Source: Nematostella vectensis
Taxonomy: Eukaryota; Cnidaria; Anthozoa; Actiniaria; Edwardsiidae
Direction: 5' to 3'
Length of the DNA stretch: 64,000 bases
NCBI RefSeq assembly: GCF_932526225.1
Contig: NC_064038.1
Span: 13,934,647-13,998,646, forward strand
Shown here: positions 52,301 through 63,426 of the stretch, in pieces
Layout: each line of letters starts with the position of its first letter
How positions within the stretch are numbered: the stretch's first letter is position 1
Notes under the pieces: model-generated
What the model saw: the letters and a program-made list of their open reading frames with translations, nothing else
What the model was told of the DNA's origin: nothing
Databases searched by the model: none
Position numbers and translations under genes: made by a program

Positions 52301-55300
52301 TTATGAGCTCGAATTCCCCTCCTCCGGGCTGGAGATTGAGGCGGAATGTTTCTTCGCTTTGTGGCGAAGATCCTCGATGCTTGTCCTCCTCATATCATGT
52401 CCCTGGGGTGGACTCAGGGGCCCTTTTAGATAAGGGACCATAGCAGGATGGATATAGTGCCTCAGGAGGTGTGGCGAGTAGTATCCAGGAGCGCCAATAT
52501 GTGGCCCCATGGGACCATATTGGGGAGGTGCTGTGGCGTATGGAGAGATGAGGCTGAGAGCAGGGACGTGGGGGTTCCACCGGTCCATGAACGAAGGGGG
52601 CACGGGTTGGTATGCAGTATGAAGGGGCGGTAATTCAGTAGGGACCCCACGGTACTCTCCGCCGTGTCCTGGGTACATAAAGTTGGGGCTCTCTCGTCCG
52701 AGGGCCTTTTCTCGTTTACGCCACTTGGCTCTGCGGTTTTGAAACCAGACCTGGTCGAGAAAGGACATGAAAAGTTTGAATAGAGTGCAGTGAAGAAGGC
52801 CCCAAAACACTAGCTATTGATACAATAATTGTCATTCGCAAAATATCTTTTGGGTAGCGAGATGTGGAAAGAGTTGTAAAAAATATTCCTTAATTTATAC
52901 AGATTCTAAGCGAACGAGTTAAAAAATAAAAAAAATATCCTTCTATGTATTTCATATTATTCCTTCACTACCTTTATTCACTCCAATTTATTCAAAAAGA
53001 CAAAAATCATACAAGGTCCGCGTGAGTAGGCGAGGTGTTTTACTTGTCAGTCCACACGGGTATTAAGATGATAAGATAGGGGTTAATAGCGAATAGATTG
53101 ATATGTGGTATTTTAATGGCCTTATAAGTTGTCAGCATCATTCCAGTTTATTTGTAATGTGTCTTCATTTAATAGAGTCTAGATCGACGTTTTGATAAAG
53201 CGGACCGGTTATCTTTAAGTATAAAGCAGTAATTAGGTCTGTCGAGCCGAAAAGCCAAACACCACAAAAATCGCATGTCTTCAAATCAACTCACAACTAT
53301 TCTTGAAACTTCAATATTATTTTTCCGAGCAAATTATTATTTCTCTTTCACATTTTATGATTTAGAAGGTTGTTACTTAATTAGATCAAAGATGCGTTTA
53401 AGTGATAATAGCCCTTTGTTTCGGCCGCATTTTTTGTTAATAACCTTGTTCTATTTGGGTTCGTGTTTTTTCATCTTTAGTTGACACTGTGCCCTTTTAG
53501 CGCTGCCCTTTTTTCTCTAAATAGACTCAAAACCTTTTAAGCACAGTGTGCTCCCGATATCCCGCAAAGAAAAAAACAGCAAAATGACAAAACAACTGCT
53601 TTGGGAGTTTTTCAGATGATAAGTGTTGTATAAAATCAGTAGACCTTATTACTGTGTGTCATGTCATCATTAACTAGTCGGAAAAGTTCGTGAGATTGAA
53701 AGACTAATTAATTTTCTTAATCGTTTAGTATGTCTGTGAATTTTTTGAAAATAGCAGACATGCTTGGCTATCCATAACATATTTGCTTTTACTGAAAACA
53801 TAATTTTGCTTTTATCTTTGCTTTTAGATTAAATACACGATCTATCTGGTTAACAGCTAGAGTCCTTTGGTACCCTATATCAAAGTCACCAATAACAAAA
53901 AATAAACACCCCAAACATATAATACACAAATATTATGTGTAAATGTTTGAAAGTGTCCTCTACTTCAAGTAATGAGATGAATGTAGAGATGTTAAGCCAA
54001 CCAGCAAAACCTTTCAAAGTTGAATAATGTCTGATTGAATAATGAACTTTATTTATTTGTCCAATATATTATCCCCTAAGGCCTTTTGGCGCTAAGCGAG
54101 TTTCGTCTGACTTAGAATTACAAAAATACCACTTTTGATCAAACTTCTAGAGCAAACAACCTTTCTTTTTTGTGTACCACAGCATTTTTGTTTGTGTTCT
54201 GGTGTATGTCTTGTGAATTGAACAATGAAACAAAAATTGGTTTGACTAATAATTACAGCAATTGAAAAGCTATTGTATTTGTATTCACTTAAAATCAAAA
54301 TTTAATCTGACTTAACTAACAAACAACCAACAAACAATTTCGGGCAATACATACATGCCACTAAACGAGAACAACTTGTTGAAATAGATAACTTCCTTTA
54401 CAAGCGAGTCTCCTTGTTTGATTAAGCTAACGGAAAAAATATCAAACATAGTTCTTTGCGACCTACTGCAGAAAGTTGGGCAAGAGAAGTTTCTGCAACA
54501 CTGCTCTCATTATTAGTCTGCCTCAAAATCGAGTTGGTATTCTATTCGTCTTGCTTTTAAACGAAATTCGAGTTAAGTTTAATATGACCAACATCCAACA
54601 TGATAATATTTTGAGAAGTGTATAAATCGTTTTTATTTAAGATAGAATGTCGCATTCTTTTTTATTTATTCTTTTTTTGATTTGTCATATAAGAAAAACA
54701 AACTTCAAGGAGTTAGGTACTACCATTCACCAAAAAAGGAAATTTCCCCTGGTTCCTGACAGATCAGCAGCATTTCCCTCGTTAAAATAGCGTGAAGCTT
54801 TATCAAAGTATTGTTCCCTTGTTATCGTGTTTTTAGCTGTTTAGCACAGCAACGGACTTATAGATGAGATTGCAGCATGCCAAAATACCGGTCCAATACG
54901 AACAAGTGGGTCTAATTGATGAGGCTGAATTATTATTACTTCAAATTGTTTTTTCTCTTCATTCTAGAGGTATCGAACAACATTAAACGACAAATGAATT
55001 GTTTAACAATGAATAAGTTATTGTTTACCAATGAATAAGTTCATTTTTTTCCCTAAAGGGATCAATACGGCGAAGAAAGAGAATTAGAGAATTAACATTA
55101 GAATGGTCAAATATCACTTATAATAGTCGTAGTCAACCCGCATGATAATTCAAACTTCTTTAAAAAAAACAATGAAAAAATGATTGCGATTTATTTTGTG
55201 CAGTCTCGACAAGTTTCGCGACTTATCAGACGTCTAGCTGGCCGACATTAAAGAGTTAGTTGAGAAACACATCTTTACATGAAATGTTAAGTGTTTGATA

Positions 55301-56420
55301 TGTTGGTTGTTTTTCTTACCTGTACTCTTGCCTCGCTCAAGTCCAGCCGAAGGGCAAGTTCCTCTCTCGTGAACACATCGGGGTATTGCGTTTTCTCAAA
55401 CGCGCGCTCGAGTTGGTGAAGTTGGTATGTCGTGAACGTAGTTCGACTTCGCCTGACTTTCCTCGGCTTTCCATCCTCACCTGCGCTCTCTTCGCCACTG
55501 CCATCGTCCTTCATCACTTTTTCTTGTTCCTCTGTTTGAATAAGAGTAATTTTTAGACCTGTTTGCTTGATCGTACTTTATAGGTCAATTTTAATTGTTC
55601 GTCAGTGTCGAGTTGCGATACTATCAAAATGATCATTCAGAATTAGTCTATATTTTGGCTTTGGAGAAACAGATCATTTTAAACTTGTTTATTTAAGGGT
55701 TATTAAGGGTAAATTCTAGAAAATGAGGGCCATTAATTATGCTTCATTCATTATCAGGATGTTACTGACTATGCTTTTAATGAAGTTGAAGTCACAGCGC
55801 ATTTAAAGAACTATTTCTACCAAGAGGCGAGCGATCGAGTAGTTTTTTTAGGTTCACACTCTGAAGGTAAATCCAAAAATACCCTATGTTTGATCGTCAA
55901 ATGAGATGGTTTTCGATGGAAAATAAGGAAACAATGTTTAGAAGTAACAGAGTACTGTTAACAGCGTTTACTTGTCGGCCGGATACATATAAATTTGTTT
56001 GTAATAGTCTCAATTAAACAACTTAACACTATATGCCCTGTCATTCACACTGTGCTTTGACAAACAGTTACTTTCCGTAATCCTACGAGGGCCGACATAC
56101 GACCGCGGCGACCAATGTCAACTACTTAACCCCTAACAAGATTAGCTGTGTTATTTGTAAATCAATGATTGTATGAGAAGTGGCGAGCCGAACTCACCAG
56201 TGTCGCTGGTATCTCCTTGGCCTACTGGGTTGTACTCAACCGGTCGTTTCTCTTCACGCTTTGCCGTCGAATTCTCTCGATTCCCCAAAATCATATCTAT
56301 AGTATAACCTTTATTTGAGGCTTGGATGAGAGCAGACTCAACGGAATGTCTGTGCATTTGGCTGGTCTTTTTGTCCTCAGATTCAGAGTACACCATGCTT
56401 GGCCTTTGATAGCGATTCAT
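52301..56420 (-). CDS. hbn: Homeobrain homeodomain transcription factor
   Basis: Three minus-strand exons, 56420-56198, 55531-55320 and 52750-52301, give 294 residues. YTIDMILG (39-46) is an eh1/octapeptide-like repressor motif. The homeodomain (about 100-159) carries [37 protein letters not shown] and [19 protein letters not shown], characteristic of Homeobrain, with Gln50. The tail is rich in Pro, His and Tyr and has an OAR motif ([13 protein letters not shown], 268-280). Hbn is expressed in the anterior brain of insects and is absent from vertebrates as a clear orthologue; its role here is inferred. Introns are 666 bp and 2.6 kb, and the second splits the homeodomain at 46/47. The start is the first ATG of the frame; splicing phases (1, then 0) are the same as in otp and rx. 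Confidence 0.93.
52751..55319 (-). other. hbn intron 2
   Basis: A 2.6-kb AT-rich intron. No gene, clear repeat or transposon was recognised; open frames of 68-69 codons on either strand look random. Confidence 0.65.
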
Positions 56421-56631
56421 CGCCCTGTACTGCTAGAAGTAACTGCGTGCGTTCTTTCAGGGTGAGGTCCACGTCTAACTTGCGAATGACGTTCCTGTTG
56501 AATGCAAATTTTATGTTTGTCTCTAATCTCTCGGTATTGTTTGTTAATCAAAATGACCGTTCGTCAGTTTCCTAATCAGTATTTAGTTTCGCTACACAAT
56601 GACGCGAGAATAAATAGCCTTATCGCTTGAA

Positions 56632-56639
56632 CCAATCAG
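56632..56639 (-). promoter_or_regulatory. hbn upstream CCAAT box
   Basis: On the hbn strand the sequence reads CCTGATTGGTTC. It shares CTGATTGG with the otp and rx promoter words and lies about 212 bases before the start codon. The GTGGATAT partner was not found here. Confidence 0.35.
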
Positions 56640-58267
56640 GTCATCGGAATCCAATTAGAATGGTTTTTTTTTGGCAAATAATACTCAGGTATGTTCGCTT
56701 CAACGCCCCCACCATGCTCGCTACACGGTTCCCTTTTATGAGTTAACTCTGTTATTTCAACATATACTCACATTATTGACTCTCACGATTAGAAATATTT
56801 CGCGCTAAAGTCTTAGAAAGGTTCACTAGAAGCTAGCATTATTGATATTTGTTCATCACGTCCAAAGCACTTGTTATGTATATAGAATTAACACGAACTC
56901 CCAATACAATTAACATCCAATAAACTAATTACCTCCCCTATGTTGTCATGGATATATAGCCTTGTACTGTTGTTTTCCAAAGCTAATTTACCCAATAAAT
57001 TAATTAAAGTAAAGTGCACACAGTCTTTGTAAGCTAGCATCGATGATAGCCGAGCACATTGTGAACAGTTTCTTAAACTATGAAATGAGCAATACATCAA
57101 GTATGATCACAAAAACAACATGAAACGGGCTCTTGCTGTCTTGCTTCGACAGGGGGCGCGACAAAGCCTCATTTTCCATTAAGAGTCCGGGCTATGTGTA
57201 CTATGTATGCTAAACCCAGTTGTTAAAACACAATAGTCCATATCCCACCGGGACCTAATGGAACTCTGCGGGATCTCAGCTAAACTTAACGCGTTTTTGT
57301 TATGCCAAACTAATGAATCCACGGTTTCTAATTAACGAACAATCCCTAGTACTTGGTCAACAATTGTTTTTTCAATAAGACGAATAGTGATAAAAAAGCC
57401 CCAGCGGCGATGGATGTGACGGCTGTTAAATGATAGCCACGGGCAACGTGCTCTTGTATTATTACACGCCATATTTTAAATAATAAAGCCAAATAAGCTA
57501 TTAGAGCTCTCCTTTAGCTCATTACTAGCAACGTCATGCCGGGAAAAGGTTACAATGTCCAAAAAAGGCCTCGAGATTCCCAAGTCTTATTTACTTGTGT
57601 TTTGCACTCTCGCAATGATTAATTCAACATAAGCAAACTCAATAACTATGGAACAAAAGACAGGATTTAGCTACATTCTCGGAAAACCAGTTATTCGTGG
57701 CGTTGTGTTGTGCTATTGTTTTAGCTTGATAGGTACTGAATTGTGGCTTTCAATTAAAATTACGAATACCATATTTTGATAAGCAACACAAAATGGCCTA
57801 TTGTTTTATTACGTTCCATCTCGCACCGAAATACCGAAGCACCTCAAAAAAGCCAACGCGTTTAAGTGTTGGAGTAGTATTAAACAAATTTGTAAAGTGG
57901 ATATCAAACATTCATCGTCGCAAATAACTCTTACTATTTGATAGGATCTTTTCAAATATATTATTTTTTTTTTTTGCTTTCTTTGTATAATAACTCTCAA
58001 ATCACGTTCAATTATGTAACTTGTATCACTGCCTTTTCCTTTATACCAGCTCTGCTTCTTAAGCACCTGACTTTAGAATCCGATGAGCTTATAAGCTTAT
58101 CAGCTCCAGCTTATATAAATTTTCTACTTTTGAAAGAACAAAAGCATTACACAATTAGATTTAACAACCCTCCAGAATTCTCCAGAACTCAGACAGAAAC
58201 TGTGTCCTGACCCTACCATAACCTTTACGTGCTCAAAGCATTGCCTTGCGCACCAGTATTGCTAGTC

Positions 58268-58860
58268 TATACGCCTCTTATATAACCAGATTATAAAACA
58301 GAAGGGCAGATCTATCTTCGTCGTTGTACAAGCAAATATTGTATCTTCAGCGGCTTCTTCTTTTAGAGTTTTATATATTTTTTTATAAATTCTTATATAC
58401 TTTTATATAGCTATCTATTTTCATGACGCTTTTGTGACTTGACAATGGTTGAAGAAATACAACTAAAAGTATCACTATACGCCTCTTATATAACCAGATT
58501 ATAAAACAGAAGGGCAGATCTATCTTCGTCGTTGTACAAGCAAATATTGTATCTTCAGCGGGTTCTTCTTTTAGAGTAATATATATTTTTTTATAAATTC
58601 TTATATACTCTTATATAGCTATCTATTTTCATGGCACATTTGTGCCTTGACAATAGTTGAAAAAATATCACTAAAAGTATCACTATACGCCTCTCATATA
58701 ACCGGATTAGAGAACAGAAGGGCAGATTCATCTTTTCGTCGAAATGCAAAATTTGCGTCTTTTAACGGCTCATTCTTTAAGAGTTTTATATAGTCTTATA
58801 TACTTTAATATAGCTAGCTATCCACATGGCACTTTCGTGCCTTGATGATGATGGAAAAAG
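58268..58860. repeat. 208-bp tandem repeat, almost three copies
   Basis: TATACGCCTCT begins copies at 58268, 58476 and 58684, an exact 208-bp period. Copies 1 and 2 are very similar (for example AAACAGAAGGGCAGATCTAT); copy 3 is more diverged and fades after about 175 bases. Each contains a run of TTTTATATA-type sequence and a CATG(A/G)C word. Confidence 0.92.
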
Positions 58861-59160
58861 TTGTGCCACTCTATTATGTAAACTTTGTAGCACAGTCTGG
58901 CGTCAGCTCCGCTGTACCTTCTGCTGTCTGTATATTCCGAGAAAGTGTTCAAGGCACATTTCTATTGAGCCTGAGTACGGGGGTCTGTTAACTCAGGCTA
59001 ATTCCTATTCCTACTATAAGTATTTTGGGAAGAGATATCGTATCGATATTATCTGAGAAGGCTCTGCTTCCCCTGAGGCTAGTTGGGTCTGGAGCAGGAA
59101 ACGGGTTGCCAATACTTTTCTCGATGGTATTTGTGAATCGTTCTCAAATCATCAGATTTT

Positions 59161-59277
59161 AATGATGAAAATGCTAAGGATGATGATGATTATAATAGTG
59201 GAAATTAAAACAATGATGATGCTGATGCTGATGATGGTGGTGTTGATAATGATTATAATGATGAAAATTAAAAGAAC

Positions 59278-59308
<31 letters not shown>

Positions 59309-59335
59309 TTAATGATGACAATGATAATGAAGAAG
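59161..59335. repeat. GAT/ATG-rich microsatellite
   Basis: Imperfect trinucleotide repeat of GAT/ATG with AAT interruptions, purest at 59277-59308. Met-rich and Ile-rich open frames on the two strands come from the repeat. Confidence 0.88.
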
Positions 59336-59476
59336 ATAAGTTTGATGTAGGGGTGAGGGGAGGGGCTGGCGATAGAACAATCCACTCTAAATTATGGGCC
59401 GCTGAAAGAAAATTAACTTCCACCACGAGCTAGGACATGATAAAGAAAATTGACAATGGTAAACGAGTCCCCCCCC

Positions 59477-59635
59477 CAGAGGCGTAGCCAGGAGGGATGG
59501 CCCAGGGGGCCCGGGCCCCCCCTTCTGGCAGCCAAAGCTACAGTAATTGTATGAAAGATTATCTAAAATACAGGGGGAAATGCTTGAAAGGGCCTTTTGG
59601 GCCCCCTCCTGTTAAAAGTCCTGGCTACGCCGCTG
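59477..59635. mobile_element. 159-bp MITE-like element, GGCGTAGCCAGG family
   Basis: Terminal inverted repeats of 17 bases, 16 matching: CAGAGGCGTAGCCAGGA at 59477-59493 and the complement of CAGCGGCGTAGCCAGGA at 59619-59635. It is flanked by C-runs, so a duplication such as CCCCC is possible but ambiguous. The right half matches the element in the otp intron at 35916. There is no coding capacity. Confidence 0.8.
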
Positions 59636-60351
59636 CCCCCTCTAAAAAAACTGGCAATTGGCGGAACGAAGATGATAATGGTTAAGGAATAATGGTGATG
59701 ATGATGACTACGACGAGGATAATGATGGAGCCGATAAAAAGGACAATGAGCCCCTTCTCCTTTGCGCCATTAGCCCCTATCTCCGACACAACTCTTGCAC
59801 ATGAGACAAGTGACAGGTGAAGTAGCAAAACCTCCATTGTCTATGAATGCCGATGTCACAATATCATAACCTTGAAAAATGACATCAAAAAGATATTAAT
59901 GACTCACTTAAAATGTTTCATTCATTTAATTACTGAGTTATGTCTTGCTAGAAAGAACTTGTAAACATGACTTAGTCCGCATATGAAAATGGCACTAAAA
60001 GTACCAAAAGGTTTAACAGCGATTTATCTATATCTGTATATCCTTATCTGTAAACAAGAGCGAAGAAATGATTCTCTACGTGATAACAACAAGACGTGAG
60101 CTATTGTAAATGGGTATATTGGTCGAGCAGCAGATATGCGGTTATTAGATACCGAAGTCCATAGTCATTAAAAAGGAACTGACTTTGAATATCTTTATTG
60201 GCTGAACCAATATCCTTCCTATTACTTCGACTGCTGTAGATTAAGCGCAGTCTGATTTGATAAGGAAACGTGGGCGGACGGCGGATATGTAACAGACAGC
60301 AACATTGATCATTATATTTGCAACGGCGAGACAAAAAAACACGTGTGTGAA

Positions 60352-60372
60352 GGAGAGAGAGAGAGAGAGGGA

Positions 60373-60440
<68 letters not shown>

Positions 60441-60514
60441 GAGGGAGGGGGAGGGGGAGGGGGAGGGGGAGGGGGAGGGGGAGGGGGGAGGGGGAGGGGG
60501 GAGGGGGAGGGGGA
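60352..60514. repeat. GA / GGGGA purine tract
   Basis: About 163 bases of pure purine: GA dinucleotides for the first half, then GAGGGG units. Purine-rich sequence resumes at 60522-60543 after a short TTTTTTCT break. Such mirror-like tracts can form triplex DNA. Arg-Glu and Ser-Leu open frames here are not genes. Confidence 0.93.
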
Positions 60515-61235
60515 TTTTTCTGGGGGGAGGGGGAGGGAGGAAGTTCTCTGATAAAAATCTAACCACCTCCGAAAGAACAAAAAATGATTTTTTATGCCTT
60601 TGCCTTTTCAGTATCTCCACGGGACGTTTATTGCCGAATTTGGCTACATACCAGAGCTTAGGTTTTTTTAGTTTTGTCTACAAATAACACGTGTATTGAA
60701 CGAAAAAAGGACTTTTGGCCGTTGTGGGGGGGGGGGGGGGGGGTGCATTCGCACCCTCGCACCCCCTGCACCTCCCCTGGGTAGCGGCCTTGTGTTGTTT
60801 ACTGCTCTCTTTGACTATGGAGTTCCGTATAACAGTAGACTGAGACTAGATGGTAGGGACTAAGACCAGAAGGGGGGGGGATCTCCCCCCTCTTCCTGGT
60901 CAAATAAAGCTATTACGTCTGTATATGTTATTTCCCGTATTGTGAAATACAGTGACTGAGGTCTGATACAGACCGAGGCCGAAGGCCGAGAGCAAGTATC
61001 CCAAACAACAAATCGGGGTAGCCCGAGTGTCAGGACTTTTTCTTCTTCCCTTTGAAGGATATACCAGGATGCGATAAAAAGATTTGTTTTTCCTCTCCCA
61101 CTTTTGAAACAAAAAATAATCGTCTTATAATTAGATAATCTGATAATCGGGGCTACTCACAACGGGTGTATGTCCCTTCATTTGGGTCCCCTGTGTCTAC
61201 CTGCAAGCCAAGCGGTCAGCAGTAGTTCATGTAAC

Positions 61236-61249
61236 GTACCCATAGCAAC
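61236..61249 (+). promoter_or_regulatory. RFX X-box in the CFAP161 promoter
   Basis: GTACCCATAGCAAC fits GTHNYYATRRNAAC at all positions and lies 116 bases before the CFAP161 start codon. RFX factors drive ciliary genes through such boxes, so position and gene identity agree. Function is inferred. Confidence 0.55.
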
Positions 61250-61364
61250 AACACACTCGGCCTACCTCAGATCACAGTAGAACGCAAGCTTTCGAAGGGG
61301 ACTTTGTTGCTATCCCGAAAAATATAAATTTTTCTTTTAATCCCCCCTCAAATTAACTGATAAT

Positions 61365-63426
61365 ATGAGTGTAAGAACATACAACCCTTCTGTTTTGATT
61401 GGAAACTGGAATGAGGACATCTGTCTTGAGGAAGTAAGTTTTTGAACTGTTTGAAATGCAGCGATTTCTTTGCTGCAATCCTGTTTTGTTTTTATTCTTC
61501 TTGGATCTATCCTTGTTGTTACTGAATCTTGAATTAACGTTTTCATATTGTTACAAATATCCAGGATTTTTTAAATATAAGTTCGATTCAATGAGATGAT
61601 TCACTGGTAATAGTGTATCGGCTTGGAGATATTGTTATGAATTCGTTTGATTATTGCTTTACTTTCCCAGTCGGCGGTAGCTCAAATTCTATTATTAAAA
61701 TCTACAGGACAAATTAAAAGACTTCCTCGACAAGAAGGAGAAAGGAGAGCTTTTAATTCAAAAAGCTTCTAACTTACTAGGAAATATACTCAAGAAGGTA
61801 AGATAAAAGAATATTTCACGACTCTCTTTGATTTCGCTATCTATTTGTGTTATTCTTTACGAACACATTTCCCGATAAAGCATGTGAAATATATTTTCGA
61901 GAATTCCTTGTCTGTAAAATTGCACAAATGTACTTATATTTATCCGCGGCTGTTTTTTTCCCAAGACTGAGCTTTCTGTGTCTCACGATGGGTACCTTCA
62001 TTTCGGGGATATTGTGTGCGTGTATAACCCCGCAAGCGAAGTGTTATTGACGGCCAACATGTCTGAGAGTAAGATGCGTGATGCCCAGAGCCTTGGAGGT
62101 CCTTGCGATATATCTGCATCCAAGTCACTTCAGCCATGTGTCCGCAATACCTTTATGATTGTCAGGTTTGTAAGACAGTCACTGCTGCAAGGATTTAAGG
62201 ATTTTGAGGGGAGGGGGGGTTCGTTAACACATTTAGCAGATGATTTTATCTTAGGTAGCTTGCAGTGGTGCTCAATTTTCCTTCATTAAAGTGGTGGATG
62301 GTTCTTTCAAACCCCTTGAACTCCCCCTGGGCCTGCTGCTTGTGCTGGATTTTTTCGTGATCACTTATAGTGAAAGCACATTTGGTTAAAGGGGCAGTTG
62401 CACATTTGTTTCAAAGTGAAAATACATGGTCGAATCGTCATTTCTTGTAAGCGATAAAGACGGCTGAGAGAGTATGTAGACGTGAAATCTGTTTGCATCG
62501 CCCCGAATTTACTCACAAGAAGACAATCAAACAGCTTTTAGATAGTGTCCAGTAGTTTTTCTCTGTGCTGGATTGGCGATGGTAGCATTCTTAAAAAATA
62601 ACGCTTCTGGTGCAACTGCCCCTTTAACATTAACAAAAAAAGTACATTTATAGCAGGGTGGTGAAGAGGGGGGGCCCATCACGAATCACAAAGTTATTTT
62701 TCAGACTTTCACGAGAAGGGGGAGGGATGGACACCACAAACAGAACTTGAAAATTGTTTTCATTTTCTTAATCTGAAGTATGAAAAAAAATTATTAATAC
62801 ATAGAAAAAAAATTGTGACCTTAATGCATATCACTGATAAGTAAATATTTTGATTGTCCTAATAAATATCTCTTATATACTCTAGCCCTGAGCTGTACCA
62901 GGAAGGTCAGGTACTTCGCTATGGCCAGCCTTTTATGCTCAGTACACTACCAGGAGTTGGGGGCAGTGTGAGTATTTTGCGTCTGTAATAAGTCTGTAAA
63001 TGTTTGCTCTTCATGAGTAAAAGAATAAAAAAGTAAAGATTTATCTTTATAAGGAAAGAAATCCTTTGTATAAAGAATACTCATGGTTACTTTATTTTTT
63101 TAAATTGCACCATAAATGTGAAAATGCTAAAATTACATTTAACTGTCATCCTTTTGTGTTTCATTGCACAATAAAAATACTACCCTGAACTAAACTAAAC
63201 TACAGAAAGGAACAACAAAGAAAATAATATTGATGTTCATTTAGCTATGTATGATAGTATCTGTAAATCCTTTTGCTGATTTCTTCTGGCATATGATTAA
63301 ATAAAAAAATGTTTGCTATTTCCAGTTGAGAATGCATAGTGACCGGGTAACATTCAATAAAGCGGCCAAGAAGTCTCGCAAACAAGAATGCCTTCTAACA
63401 GATAATTCTTCCTTCACTGCACACTG
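61365..63426 (+). CDS. CFAP161: Cilia- and flagella-associated protein 161, 5' part of gene
   Basis: Five exons, 61365-61433, 61708-61797, 61966-62165, 62886-62967 and 63326-63426, join in frame to about 180 residues; the gene continues past the window. Landmarks of CFAP161 (human C15orf26) appear in order: IGNWNEDICLEE near residue 12, DFLDKKEKGELLIQ, ELSVSHDGYLHFGDIV, GGPCDISASKS with RNTFMIV, EGQVLRYGQPF, and LRMHSDR...KKSRKQECLLTD. CFAP161 is a microtubule inner protein of motile ciliary doublets, so a role in axoneme stability is expected. The human protein is about 300 residues, so roughly 60 percent is present. The first ATG gives MSVRTYNPSV, matching the usual start of the family. Exon 5 ends inside a Trp codon (TG|G), and its partner exon was not found before base 64000. 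Intron 3 contains a TTAA-flanked MITE. Confidence 0.88.
62390..62623. mobile_element. 234-bp TTAA-flanked MITE in CFAP161 intron 3
   Basis: The termini AGGGGCAGTTGCAC (62390-62403) and its exact reverse complement (62610-62623) are flanked by TTAA on both sides (62386-62389 and 62624-62627). TTAA duplication is typical of piggyBac and Kolobok transposons; the AGGG terminus fits Kolobok better than the CCC start of piggyBac, but this is inference. No transposase is encoded. Confidence 0.85.

Larger units (their letters stand above)
56640..61235. other. hbn-CFAP161 intergenic region
   Basis: hbn and CFAP161 are divergent, with about 4.9 kb between start codons. No gene is recognised. It contains three 208-bp repeats, a GAT-rich microsatellite (59161-59335), an inverted-repeat element (59477-59635), a long GA/GGGGA purine tract and G-runs near 60726 and 60872. 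A 76-codon Cys-containing frame at 58826-59056 starts inside the third 208-bp repeat and resembles no known family. Confidence 0.6.

Noticed and set aside
60101-60687. Arg-Glu-, Gly-, Pro- and Ser-Leu-rich open frames
   Set aside because: Products of the GA/GGGGA purine tract on the two strands.
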